DNA of 64,000 bases from JBBRMW01 sp965246845 (GTDB lineage Bacteria; Chloroflexota; Anaerolineae; Aggregatilineales; UBA2796): the NCBI GenBank assembly GCA_965246845.1, contig CBDFFR010000012.1, forward strand, positions 992,001 through 1,056,000, in the 5' to 3' direction. Below the pieces are notes generated by a model. The model saw only the letters and a list, made by a program, of their open reading frames with translations, made no database searches and was not told the DNA's origin. The translations under genes and the position numbers were made by a program. Below, piece by piece: positions 43,131 through 53,000 of the stretch. Numbering within the stretch: the first letter of the stretch is position 1; every line of letters starts with the position of its first letter.

Positions 43131-44402
43131 TTAGTCGGCTGCGCCTTCGGACGGTTTCTTATGTTCGGTGAGGCTCATCGCGGAGGCGCTCGCCTGGTTG
43201 AGGCGGCGCACACCCGCCGAATTGCTGACCACGACGCGCTTGCGCTCGCGCTTGACGGTCTCTTCGCGCGTCAGGATGATCGCGCCGACCATCGCCACCA
43301 GCAGCAACAGCGAAACGAGTTCAAACGGCAGCAGATAGGTCGTGAAAAGCGTCTCGCCGATGTTGTTGGGACCGCCGAACGCCGAAGCGGTATGGTTCGC
43401 GAGGACCAGTTCAGTCGAGCGCCCGGTCGGGCTGCCAGCGGGTCCGGCTTCCGGGTAGAGGACGATCAACTGTGAGGTATTCTCGCGCGCGTCGAGTTCT
43501 GCCGGGGCATTCACGCGCTGGTTGTTGATTTCCCACGCAACGCGGTACTTGCCCGCAGGTAGTGTCGTTGTCCGCGAAAATTCGCCATAGGGCAGCGCGG
43601 GCGCAAGGATCGTGATGTATTTGGAGCGATCTTCCGGCGCAGGGTTCGGGTTGGCCGGGTCGATGCTGATGAAATTGATCGGCGGGTTGGTGGGCAGCGC
43701 ATTCACAACAGTGTAGCGGACGGTTTGTACCGCGTCGATTGTGTTCAGGTCTTCGGGGACGATAATCAGCCGATCCGCCGTCGCGATGATCGTGGTCGTC
43801 GTCTCCGCGCGTAGCGAGATCGGCTGCGCCAGTGCCGGGGAGTCCGTCGCCGGATTCGGAGTCAGGCCGTTCGTGCTGGCGAAGACGAGCAGGTTGTAAT
43901 CACCCGCGCGCACTTCGCGATAGCTGCTCGCGGTCCCGTAGCCGACGCTATCCGTCACCTTGTCATTGTTCAAATAGACGGTGACAGGCGGCACACCCTG
44001 CCCGACATGCACGACGCGCACCTGCGGCGCTTTCGCGATGGGCTTGAGCGCGCCGACATTGCCCTGCGCAATCGCGAAATAGGCCGTGACGAGGAACAGC
44101 GTCACCAGCCCCACACCCGCAATCGGCAGCCACTTGTAACGGGTCGGCTGCTCGCCGAGCTTTTCCGCGCCGAGTAGCATGATCACGAACATGAAGAGGA
44201 CCATGATCGCGCCCGCGTAGACCGTGATTTGGACCATCGCGAGGAACGGCGCGTTCAGCAACAGATACATGAACGCGAGGCAAATCATATTGGTCACAAG
44301 GAACAACGCACTGTGAACGGCGTTGCGGCTGACCAGCATAAACGCCGCCGCAAAAATGGCGACCGCCGCCACGATGAGGAAAATGATCAATTCAAGCGTC
44401 AT
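43131..44402 (-). CDS. nuoJ: NADH-quinone oxidoreductase subunit J with a large DUF4397-like insertion
   Basis: The protein has 423 residues against a usual 160-200. Helices 1-4 (residues about 4-112) show the NuoJ signature VHSALFLVTNMICLAFMYLL and VQITVYAGAIMVLFMFVIML. Helix 5 (about 355-378) follows the typical GETLFTTYLLPFELVS. Between helices 4 and 5 lie about 230 extra residues (113-345) with two beta-rich modules. The first (126-215, VRVVHVGQGVPPVTVYLN, RAGDYNLLVFA) matches DUF4397; the second (228-318, VRYTVVNALP, PAGKYRVAWEI) is similar. In homologues the TM4-TM5 loop faces outside, which fits exported DUF4397 domains. The frame is uninterrupted. It heads the nuoJKLMN operon; nuoA-I are not in the window. 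Confidence 0.9.
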   Translation of the reverse strand: MTLELIIFLIVAAVAIFAAAFMLVSRNAVHSALFLVTNMICLAFMYLLLNAPFLAMVQITVYAGAIMVLFMFVIMLLGAEKLGEQPTRYKWLPIAGVGLVTLFLVTAYFAIAQGNVGALKPIAKAPQVRVVHVGQGVPPVTVYLNNDKVTDSVGYGTASSYREVRAGDYNLLVFASTNGLTPNPATDSPALAQPISLRAETTTTIIATADRLIIVPEDLNTIDAVQTVRYTVVNALPTNPPINFISIDPANPNPAPEDRSKYITILAPALPYGEFSRTTTLPAGKYRVAWEINNQRVNAPAELDARENTSQLIVLYPEAGPAGSPTGRSTELVLANHTASAFGGPNNIGETLFTTYLLPFELVSLLLLVAMVGAIILTREETVKRERKRVVVSNSAGVRRLNQASASAMSLTEHKKPSEGAAD

Positions 44403-44584
44403 AGCATCCTATTCCCCGCAACCCGGATCGGGGTCCGCGCACACGAGCGAAATCTTGAAATCCGTTTGTGCAGTTTATCGCAAATCCCCGCGCGCGGCAA
44501 CAGTTTTGGCAACGCGCCGGGTTCGCACGTGAATTCGGAAGCTGTGTTATGCTCGTGCTGGCGTTGGGTTTGGGGGAATGTGCC

Positions 44585-46168
44585 ATGCAATCGAGCCAAA
44601 CAGGTCGTGGGCGTGGATTGCTGTTGTTGATCGCTGCAATCGCGCTTGTCGCTGTGGCCGGGGTCGTATTGCTGGTCGGGTCAAGTTTGCTGGTCCAGCG
44701 CCCCGCGCCTACTTCAACCTCAATCCCCGCTGCGGTTCTGCCTTCCAAAGTGCCGTCCCCCGCACCTTCCGACACACGCGCACCCATTGGCGCGAACGAG
44801 CCTTCCCCGACCGCAATCCCGCCCACTTCGCGGCCTTTGCAGACCAAACCATTGCCCTCCCCAACCGACAGAAACTGGCTGGTGACTGCGACCTATGTGG
44901 AAATCGATGCAGGCGAACCGCCACCCACCGCGACCCGCCCCGAAGACGCAACGATTGCGGCGCTGGTTGGTGATGCGCGCGGGACCATTGTAGCGGCGAT
45001 GCTCACGCCTGCGCTGCTTTCGGCGACTGCCATTGGAGCCGTTGTCGATGAGACGGGGCGCTATCTCGGTGAAGGGACGGTCCTCGTCTATGGCTTCACG
45101 CGGATTAACCAGCCAAACAATCCCGGCGAATTGATCATGGTCGAACTGACGCTGACCAACAACCGCGCCGGGACCCCTGTGTATACGGAAATTCCTGCGC
45201 CGACGGCCACCCCATTCGGTACGCTACAACCGAGCTGGACGCCCGCGCCGCAAATTTCCGGCGGGCGGCTGAACGTCTTCGAGTTCATGAGCGTGTCAGT
45301 CTCGGCGCAACCCGCCGGGCTGCTCGAAATTGCGCCTAAAGGCGTGGACCTGACTCAAACCGAGATCGATCCGAATACGCGCCGCCTTCCGACGGATGGA
45401 AGTTCGGTTCGCTATCGCTGGCTGTTCGATGCAATCCCGCGCAAGCTGGGAACCGCGCGCGTGACGGTTTCGGTTGCGCATCGCCCGTCGATGCTGCGGA
45501 CCGCGCCGCGCTTGGGTATCGAAGAGTATACGTTCAATGTCGAAGTTTATGATCGGGAGCAACGTTTCAGCATGGCGCTGTTGCTCACGGGCGCGGGGGT
45601 GATGGCCGTCGCGATGGCGATAGGCGTGTTCTCCATTCGCGGCATCGCATGGCGCAGAGAGCGAAAGAGCCGCACGCGCGTCCGTCTGCACCGCGACGCG
45701 ATTTTCATCAGTTATCGGCGACAGGATAACCCGATGGCGGTTGGCCGTATCTACGGGCTGCTGGCTGCGTACTTCGGGGGAGCTGCCGTCTTCCGTGACC
45801 TCGAAATTACGATTGGCGAAGATTTCGAGAAGGCACTCGATGAAAAATTAAAATCGTGCAACGTCGCCCTGGTTATGATCGGCCAGCACTGGCTGGATGA
45901 ACTTGAGCGGCACAAGAGCGCGAAGGATTACGTCCTGCGCGAGGTCGAGGCCGCGCTGCAAAAAGGTGAACGCGGTGGTTGCACTGTGATCCCGGTGCTG
46001 ATTGGTGGTGCAGCGATGCCAGCGGCCAACCAGCTCCCGCCGAGCATTGAACAGCTTGCCTACAAGAACGCCGCGACAGTTCGCAACGACCCAGATTTCG
46101 AGCCGGACATGGCGCGGCTGATCGCCGGGATCGAGTCGAAACTGATGGGCAAGCGCAAGCGCAGTTAG
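44585..46168 (+). CDS. Membrane-anchored TIR-domain protein
   Basis: The protein has 527 residues from the ATG at 44585, chosen because GGGGGA lies eight bases upstream; the frame extends to 44468. An N-terminal transmembrane helix (about 11-33) is followed by a Pro/Thr/Ser-rich linker, a beta-rich extracytoplasmic region (about 100-325) and a second helix (about 330-355). The C-terminal TIR domain (370-510) is thus cytoplasmic. It opens with RDAIFISYRRQDNPMAVGRI and has FRDLEITIGEDF and LVMIGQHWLDEL. Glu453 in VLREVEAAL aligns with the catalytic Glu of NAD-cleaving TIR domains. It looks like an outside-in sensor with a possible NADase output. It is divergent from nuoJ and lies upstream of a GAPDH-family gene. 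Confidence 0.8.
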   Translation: MQSSQTGRGRGLLLLIAAIALVAVAGVVLLVGSSLLVQRPAPTSTSIPAAVLPSKVPSPAPSDTRAPIGANEPSPTAIPPTSRPLQTKPLPSPTDRNWLVTATYVEIDAGEPPPTATRPEDATIAALVGDARGTIVAAMLTPALLSATAIGAVVDETGRYLGEGTVLVYGFTRINQPNNPGELIMVELTLTNNRAGTPVYTEIPAPTATPFGTLQPSWTPAPQISGGRLNVFEFMSVSVSAQPAGLLEIAPKGVDLTQTEIDPNTRRLPTDGSSVRYRWLFDAIPRKLGTARVTVSVAHRPSMLRTAPRLGIEEYTFNVEVYDREQRFSMALLLTGAGVMAVAMAIGVFSIRGIAWRRERKSRTRVRLHRDAIFISYRRQDNPMAVGRIYGLLAAYFGGAAVFRDLEITIGEDFEKALDEKLKSCNVALVMIGQHWLDELERHKSAKDYVLREVEAALQKGERGGCTVIPVLIGGAAMPAANQLPPSIEQLAYKNAATVRNDPDFEPDMARLIAGIESKLMGKRKRS

Positions 46169-46264
46169 CCGCGTCGTGCTTGCCTGATTTTGAAAACCTA
46201 CCTTTTGAACGCTGATAGCGGCATAATGGTAGAGAACATCGAAAACTCGATAAGGGATTTACCC

Positions 46265-47290
46265 ATGCCGAAGATCGCAATTCATGGATTCGGGCGGATC
46301 GGGCGAACAGCGCTGAGGATTGCCCTGCAAAACAACCATTTCGTACCCGTCGCTATCTCGGACATCAAAGATGTATCGACGCTGGCTGCACTATTTGAAG
46401 TCGATACCAACTATGGACGCTGGCACGAGCGCGTCGAGGCCAAAGAGAGCAGTTTCGTGATTGGTGGCCGCGAAATTCCATATTTCAACGCGAGTCAATC
46501 CTTGCCGGATTGGGGCGCACTGGGTGTCGATCTGGTGATCGATTGTACGGGACGGGCGACGACACGCGCCGGTGCGCAGGCGCATCTGGATCGTGGCGCG
46601 AAACAGGTCCTGATCAGCGCGGCCAGCAAATCGCTGACGGATTGTGATGCGGTCCTGCTGCCCGGTATCAACCTCGAAACTTATGATCCGGCTACCCACA
46701 AAATCGTCAGCCTGGGAAGCTGCACCACCAACGCGCTCGCTCCGGTCGTCAAGGTCCTGCAAGAGTCGCTTGGAATCGACTCGGCCTTCTTCTCGACGAT
46801 CCATTCCTATACGAACACCCAATCGCTGACCGACCAGCCGATGAAGGATCGGCGCGACTCGTGGGCAGCCGCAGAGAATATCATTCCATCCTCGTCGGGT
46901 GCGGCCAAAGCCTTGCTGTTCATCTGGAAAGACCTCAAGATCACTGGCAAGGCGTATCGCGTCCCGACGCGCACGGGCAGTATCGCGGAAGTGACCGCCA
47001 TCGTCAATCGCCCGACAACTGCCGATGAGATTCGCGATATTTTCCGCAAGGCTGCCTCGGCAGCACCGCTCAAGGGCATTATGGATGTCCTCGAAGAAGA
47101 GTGGGCTTCCTCGCGCATCGTCGGCGATTCGCACTCCTCGATCATCGATCTGCCGATTGTGCAGGTGATGGGTGACAAGCTCGTCTCCGTCGCGGCATGG
47201 TACGATAATGAATATGGTTTCACATCGCGCCTGGTCGAAATGGCAGCGTGGCTGCCTCAGCCGGAAGCGTTGCTGGTCAAAAGCAGCTAA
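46265..47290 (+). CDS. gap: Glyceraldehyde-3-phosphate dehydrogenase family enzyme (divergent)
   Basis: The protein has 341 residues from the ATG at 46265 (MPKIAIHGFGRIGRTALR), with AAGGGA upstream; an earlier in-frame ATG at 46190 is less likely. The catalytic Cys is in SLGSCTTNALAP, where most GAPDHs have SNASCTTN, and the catalytic His is in TIHSYTNTQ. The phosphate-site region reads PSSSGAAKALLFIWKD, also divergent. NAD-dependent oxidation of glyceraldehyde 3-phosphate in glycolysis is the likely reaction, but erythrose-4-phosphate dehydrogenase or another aldehyde substrate is possible. It has its own upstream gap of 96 bases. Confidence 0.82.
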   Translation: MPKIAIHGFGRIGRTALRIALQNNHFVPVAISDIKDVSTLAALFEVDTNYGRWHERVEAKESSFVIGGREIPYFNASQSLPDWGALGVDLVIDCTGRATTRAGAQAHLDRGAKQVLISAASKSLTDCDAVLLPGINLETYDPATHKIVSLGSCTTNALAPVVKVLQESLGIDSAFFSTIHSYTNTQSLTDQPMKDRRDSWAAAENIIPSSSGAAKALLFIWKDLKITGKAYRVPTRTGSIAEVTAIVNRPTTADEIRDIFRKAASAAPLKGIMDVLEEEWASSRIVGDSHSSIIDLPIVQVMGDKLVSVAAWYDNEYGFTSRLVEMAAWLPQPEALLVKSS

Positions 47291-47314
47291 CCCCACCGCT
47301 TTAAGGGTAACTAC

Positions 47315-47333
47315 CCGGTCATGGCGAGACCGG
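47315..47333 (+). terminator. Weak hairpin after the GAPDH-family gene
   Basis: CCGGTC (47315-47320) pairs with GACCGG (47328-47333) around a 7-base loop, 24 bases after the stop. There is no T-run. Confidence 0.3.
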
Positions 47334-47355
47334 ACGAACGCCTCGTATGACTCAC

Positions 47356-47421
47356 GGGCGGACACATCGGTCCGCCCCTACACAGCACGGTTTTCGTAGG
47401 GGCGGACCTGCGTGTCCGCCC
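47356..47421. repeat. Long inverted repeat made of two GC-rich palindromic units
   Basis: The left arm (47356-47381) and the reverse complement of the right arm (47396-47421) are 26 bases each and differ at only about three positions; a 14-base spacer separates them. Each arm also folds alone (GGGCGGAC with GTCCGCCC-type ends). The inner ends carry the CCCCTAC/GTAGGGG motif shared with 7644-7710 and 58495-58516. The element lies in the 245-base gap after the GAPDH-family gene. It may act as a transcript end, but its form resembles REP or MITE-like intergenic palindromes. Confidence 0.75.
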
Positions 47422-47535
47422 ACGCTTTTGCCCTGCGAAGGCTGGGCAGTTACGATTTGGCCTGAATTTGCGCTACACTCTTACGGTCTGCCTTGCGGCG
47501 GCTATTCTATTTCAACATAATCGCGAGACCCAAGC

Positions 47536-48723
47536 GTGCAGAGTATTCCCGCTGCGAACAACCTCAACATCGAAGCCGACGAATTTACATGGCGGCTCAC
47601 CAACAACGACGATCCCGCGACACCGCTTGTAGAAGCGAATGGCGACGGCGTGTTCTATCCGCCCGCGTTTGCCCGCGCCCGCAAGCTGCCTGATACCGGG
47701 TTGCGGCTCGCCGACATTGAAATGATCATCGTCGGGTGGGAAGAAAAGGTCTGGCAGCTTGGCCTGCTGCTCACTGTCGAGGCGGCGCAAGGGCGCGGTG
47801 GACGCTGGTGCGGTGTTGTGCGCTGGCAGGATGAGACGGCCAGCCGTGAGGCCTATTCCGCGCGCACTGCCGGGCAATTGCTCGCGGGCGTGACGGGCAA
47901 GCCGTATCAATTCGTGCAGCCGCCGACCTTTGAAGCGGAAGAGACAATGCCCGTCCCTACGCTTGCCGTGCAGCGTCGCCCGCTCGAAGCGCTCCCGACC
48001 GATACGCCGACCGCAGTGCCTGCAATACCGGAAGCATCACGCTTGCGCCTGCCCGATGTTACGCCGTTGACACTCCCGTTGACCGTCGGGGACTGGTCAC
48101 TTCAAGAGACGAAAAGCGGGTTGAGCTGGACGCGCAGCCAGCGTTGGCGGCGTGAGACCTTGCTTCGCGGCTTGTTTTTCGTCGTGCTGACCGCTGCATT
48201 TGCGTACCTGACTATTGGCGGGCTGACCACCAATTTCGCGTCGGTACAACCCGAATGGCTGCCTTACGTCGGTGTCGTCGTGATGATCCTGATGGCGGGG
48301 AACGCGCTCTATCGCTTCGGGACGCTGTTCGCCGCCGGGCGCGTCGAATTCGACCGCCGCAACCGAATGGTGCGCGTCTTCCGGCGCGCATCCGGCGTCA
48401 AGCAGTTTCCGTTTGAAAAAATTGAGTACCTGTTGCTGAGTACGATGCTGATGCGTCATCGCCGCGTTGCCAAAATCGGTAATGGGATTATTGAACAGAT
48501 CGCGCTGGAAGGTTGGCTGCACCTGATGCGGCAAAAGGGCGATTTCATGCAGGTCGTGCATGTCACATTGGCTGAAGGTCGCGCAGTCCGCGCTTCTGAA
48601 ATCACGCCAGCGAATGACCGCGTGCCGCTCGATACCAGCCAGATCGATACCCCGCTGCATCAGGCGGCACGCGCCATCGCGGATGTGATCGAAGTGCCTG
48701 CCTATGTCGAAGAGCGCGGCTGA
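47536..48723 (+). CDS. Membrane protein of unknown function with two transmembrane helices
   Basis: The protein has 395 residues starting at a GTG. A soluble N-terminal region of about 140 residues (MIIVGWEEKVWQLGLLL, RWCGVVRWQDE) is followed by a Pro/Thr-rich linker (about 140-185). Two closely spaced hydrophobic helices lie at about 212-232 and 240-262. The C-terminal 130 residues look like a membrane-proximal PH-like or strand-rich domain (VEFDRRNRMVRVFRRASGVKQF, FEKIEYLLLST). No family is recognised with confidence. The 3' end overlaps the convergent BenE gene by 22 bases. An alternative downstream start cannot be excluded. Confidence 0.6.
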   Translation: MQSIPAANNLNIEADEFTWRLTNNDDPATPLVEANGDGVFYPPAFARARKLPDTGLRLADIEMIIVGWEEKVWQLGLLLTVEAAQGRGGRWCGVVRWQDETASREAYSARTAGQLLAGVTGKPYQFVQPPTFEAEETMPVPTLAVQRRPLEALPTDTPTAVPAIPEASRLRLPDVTPLTLPLTVGDWSLQETKSGLSWTRSQRWRRETLLRGLFFVVLTAAFAYLTIGGLTTNFASVQPEWLPYVGVVVMILMAGNALYRFGTLFAAGRVEFDRRNRMVRVFRRASGVKQFPFEKIEYLLLSTMLMRHRRVAKIGNGIIEQIALEGWLHLMRQKGDFMQVVHVTLAEGRAVRASEITPANDRVPLDTSQIDTPLHQAARAIADVIEVPAYVEERG

Positions 48724-49979
48724 GGGTCGACAGGTTCTGCGGAAAGGGTCGGTTCGGGAATGATGGCGTTCGACCTGCGGTTGTAGGTCAGCAGCGCATT
48801 GACGAATATCCCCGCGAGCAGCCCCCAGAACGCCGCGCCGATTCCTAAAAATGGGACGTTCGCGGCAGTACACAGCAGCGCGACGAGTCCGCCCTCACGC
48901 CCTTCGGGGTCTGCCATGCTGCCGGAGATGCAGGTTACGAGCGTCGGCACGAGCGCAATCCCGGAGATTGCGGCAATAAGCGCGTTCGGCAACCCCGCGA
49001 AGAGTGCAATTGCCGTCGCGCCGAAAACCCCCGCAGCAAGATACCAGACGCCGTTTGCAGTCGCTGCGACGTAGCGCTTCGTCGGGTCGGGGTGCGCTTC
49101 CGGCATGGCGGTAATCGCGGCGGTGATCGCAGCCAGCACGACGCCATGCGAGCCGAACACGCCGAACGCAATGGAGAGCAACCCGGTAATAATCAGCGCA
49201 CGGTCCAGCGGCGGCTTGTAGCCGTTCACGTTCAGGACGGCCATGCCCGGCGCATACTGCGACACAAGGTTGACCGTCAGGAGTGGTAGCCCGATACCGA
49301 GTGCTGCCTGTAAGGTGAAAGTCGGCGCGGTGAAGATGGGCGTTGCGAGCGCGGGAACGAAGCCTTGTAGGTGAATATCGCCGCTCACCGCCGCGACAAT
49401 GACGCCAACGACCAGCGCGCCAATCGTCGGCGTGCGATATTTCAGGCGTTGCAGAATGAAATAGGTCGCGAGCATCGCGACGACGAGCTGAGGGCGGTCG
49501 GGCAGCGCACCGAATACCCCCGTGCCGAATCGAAACAGCACCCCGCCGAGCATCCCCAGCACGACCGGGCGCGGGAAAACCGCCATGATGCGCGTGAACA
49601 GCCCCGAAAGACCGATCAAGGTGAGCGCCACCCCTACGAGCAGGAATGCGCCGATGGCTTCCGAATAGGCATAGTTCGGTAGCGCGATTACGAGCAGCGC
49701 CGCGCCAGCGGTCGGCCACGCGCCGAGCAGTGGTTGCCGGAAATAGAGGCTCATGATCAGGCTGCCGATGCCCGCGCCAACCGCGACCGCGAAGACCCAG
49801 CTTGAGGTCAGCGCAGGTGAGAGTTTGGCTGCGTTCGCCGCCTGAATAACGATAATGAGCGGGCTGGTATAGCCAATGATGACGACCACGAGGCCGGAAA
49901 GGATGCTCGCCATTGTGAGCGAGCGCGGCACATCCCGAAGGTTGCGCCGGAAGGTATACTGCGGTGCGATCAGGTTCAT
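48702..49979 (-). CDS. BenE-family benzoate/proton symporter-like transporter
   Basis: The 425-residue membrane protein has about 12 hydrophobic helices. Family marks are LLGAWPTAGAALLVIA near helix 3, VLGMLGGVLFRFG, LPLLTVNLVSQYAPGMAVLN and VNGYKPPLDRALIITGL. BenE members take up benzoate in proteobacteria with protons, but no benzoate catabolic genes are nearby, so the substrate here is uncertain. It is a single gene separated by 89 bases from the PBP gene upstream on the same strand. Confidence 0.85.
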   Translation of the reverse strand: MNLIAPQYTFRRNLRDVPRSLTMASILSGLVVVIIGYTSPLIIVIQAANAAKLSPALTSSWVFAVAVGAGIGSLIMSLYFRQPLLGAWPTAGAALLVIALPNYAYSEAIGAFLLVGVALTLIGLSGLFTRIMAVFPRPVVLGMLGGVLFRFGTGVFGALPDRPQLVVAMLATYFILQRLKYRTPTIGALVVGVIVAAVSGDIHLQGFVPALATPIFTAPTFTLQAALGIGLPLLTVNLVSQYAPGMAVLNVNGYKPPLDRALIITGLLSIAFGVFGSHGVVLAAITAAITAMPEAHPDPTKRYVAATANGVWYLAAGVFGATAIALFAGLPNALIAAISGIALVPTLVTCISGSMADPEGREGGLVALLCTAANVPFLGIGAAFWGLLAGIFVNALLTYNRRSNAIIPEPTLSAEPVDPQPRSST

Positions 49980-50002
49980 ATGTGCCTTTGCGGGAAACGA
50001 AG

Positions 50003-50022
50003 AGCGGGTCCGGGGACCCGCT
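50003..50022 (-). terminator. Compact hairpin after the PBP1A gene
   Basis: AGCGGGTC and GACCCGCT form an 8-bp stem with a CGGG loop (50003-50022), 47 bases beyond the PBP stop on the minus strand. A short pyrimidine-rich stretch rather than a true T-run follows, so it is a possible terminator separating PBP1A from BenE. Confidence 0.45.
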
Positions 50023-50068
50023 TCACTGAGGATAAAGAGCGCCGTTCGGCTGGACTCTTACGGGGCGA

Positions 50069-53000
50069 TCAGCGCTTGACGGTCGGCGTCGGCGGGAAGA
50101 GCGAGCGCGTCGCCGTCGGACCGATTACAAGCGGCGCGCTGCTGTTCGTCGGCGTCGGCGGGAAGGCGGGAGCCTCAAACGGCGCGGAAGTGGGCGCGAC
50201 CTGACCGTTGTTCGGCGCGGCAGGCTGCGCTACCGGGTTCGTGTTATTGACGATCACCGGGACGGAAACGACCCCGTTACGCTCCTGATTATCGTAGAAG
50301 TGGATGCGCAAATAGTAGTTTCCATCCGGGACGTTGTTAGTATCCCAACTGCCGAGGAACGAGCCGGGCGTCGGCCTCGTCGCGCGGATCGGGTCGCCGA
50401 GCGGGACCGCCACATCCGGGCGCGAAGCTTGCGCGAGTTCGACCTGATAGCGGCTGAAATTCGCGACATCGACGAAACCAAATATCTGGATCAGGCTACT
50501 CACCGTCTGGCCTGTCGTCGGTTGCTCGATAGCAACCTTCGGTTGAACCGTGTTTGCGTCGCATTGTGCGGTCGGGGCAGCGGCGACCGGGAGCGTCAGG
50601 TTGTGCTGCGCCGCCCAGTCTTTCCCGGCCTGCGTGGTATTGAGCCAGTTGGCCGCATACTGGTCGATGTTCGTCAGGAATGTTTTCTTCGTGCCGAAGC
50701 CGGGGCAATACTGGTTCGCGATCAGGCCGGACCACGTATCAATCGTGATCTCCTTGACCACTGCATCGGCGGCGGGCGGCGGCTGCGCGGCGACGAACGT
50801 TTCATTGCGGCGGCGGTTCGTCTCGCAGCCCGCGAGGTTGCCCGCCGGGACCGCGACACCGTAATCGATGCAGACTGCGGCTTGCGCGACGCCCGGCGGG
50901 ATCGGGAACTGCTGCGCGGTTTTGCCGCGCGTCGCGGCGGTCACAACCTGATTCCAGATTGGAGCCGCGCCCGTGATGCCGCTGACGTTGACCATCGGCG
51001 TACCGTCGTTGTTGCCGACCCACACGCCGACGACCAAATCCGGCGTGTAACCGACCGTCCAGTTGTCTTTGTAATCGTTGGTCGTCCCGGTTTTGACTGC
51101 GGCCTTGCGCCCATCCGCAAGTTGCAAGATGTTCGGGCAGCCGAAAGCGAGGCAGCGCGCCTGATTATCCGAAAGAAGATCGGTGACGAGGTACGCGACC
51201 GCCGGGTTGATCACCTGCGAGGAGACGGGCGGCGTCTCCGATTGATCGAAGATGACCTGTTCCTTGCCGTCGCCGTTCGCGTTCGGCTTGGTGATTTGCT
51301 GAATGCCGTAAATCGGGTCAGTCCGTTTGCCGCCATTCGCAAAGACGCCGAAGCCATGCACCATATCGAACAGGCGCACTTCGATGCCACCGAGCGCGGC
51401 CGCCAGCCCAGCTTGATCGGGCTGCGTGAGCGGGAATTTGAGGCCGACTCGATCCGCCATGTTCTTGAAGCGGTCGACCCCCAACTGCTGCATTGCGCGC
51501 ACCGCCGGGATGTTGAGCGAGTTGCCGAGCGCGTTACGCAGCGATTGCGGTCCCCGGAACAAGCCGCCGTAGTTGGTCGGCTGGTAGCCGTTGAAGTCGG
51601 TTTGCACGTCCCAGATCACCGTTGCAGGCGTCCAGTACGAGCCGTCGGGCGCGGGTTCCAACACGCCCGCATAGACGAACGGCTTGATTGATGATCCCGG
51701 CTGGCGGTTGCCATTTGTGACGATGTTGAACTGCCCGAAGTCCTTGTTGTTGTAATCGACGCTGCCCACCATCGCGAGGATCGCGCCCGTCTGTGGATTG
51801 GTGGCGAACACCGCGCCGTTCGTGACGCGATTGCGCGCGAGGTTCGCGACTTGCGCCTTCAGCGCATCTTCAGCGGCTTTCTGGATTGTTGGGTCGAGCG
51901 TGGTATAGACGTTGTACCCGGTCTTGAACAGGTTTTGCGCGCCGTATTTGGCTTCCAACTGGCTCAGGATGTAGTCGACGAAGTGCGGGTCGGTGTATTG
52001 CGCCGTTGGTACGGTATAGGTCCGCGCCTTGACCTGCGCTTGCAGCACGATGGAGTTATCAACATCGGCTTTGGTCACGCAGAATGGCGCTTTGTCGTAG
52101 GGGGCGTGCTGCATCTGAAGACATCCGACCTGCTGTTGCAGGCGCAAAACATCTTCCATGCGCCGGAACGCGGCTTCGCGGTTGTTGACCGGGTTGTAGG
52201 TGGAGGGGCTTTGCGGCAACCCAGCCAGCAGCGCCGCCTCGGCTGGATTCAAATCCAATGCGCGCTTGCCGAAATAGGTCTGCGCGGCGGCTTCGATCCC
52301 GCTGCTGAAATTGCCATACGGAATCTGGTTGAGGTACATCTCCAGAATTTGGCTCTTGGAATAGCGCCGTGCAATTTCGGAGGCGACGAAGATTTCGATG
52401 ACCTTGCGCCCACCCTGCGAGGAGGCTACCTGCGTCGGGTCGAAGACGAGCGCGCGCGCAAGCTGCTGGGTGATCGAACTCGCGCCGGAGACTGTCCCGC
52501 CTGCTGAAAGGTTCTGCGTGACCGCGCGGACGATACCAATGATGTCGAAACCCGGCGTATCGTAGAAGCGCTGGTCTTCGGTCGTGATAGTCGCATGGAT
52601 GAGGAAGGGCGAAATCTGGTCGAGTTTGACCAGCGTGCGCTTCCCGGCGTCCTTATCAGAGACTTCTGCAATCACCTTTTTAGAAGCGTCGAAGATGCGC
52701 AGCGTCTGCGACTGGCTGTTGACGTTTTGCGCCAGCGCGTCGATCTGCGCGCCATATTGATTTACCACTGAATAGTAGTAACCAATGGCGCCGATTACGC
52801 CAATCAACGAGCAGCCCAGCACCAGCACCAGGGCCACCAACGCGCCGCGTACCACACACCCGGTCAGTTGCGAGCGGTTGGCGGCCAGCCCGGTCGGACG
52901 CGCACCATAATCCGGCTGCACAGGCTGCACTGAGGGTCCGGGTGAGGGGATCGCAGGCTGCGCCGCGCTTGCACTGATCGCGGGCGACGGGACGGTGATG

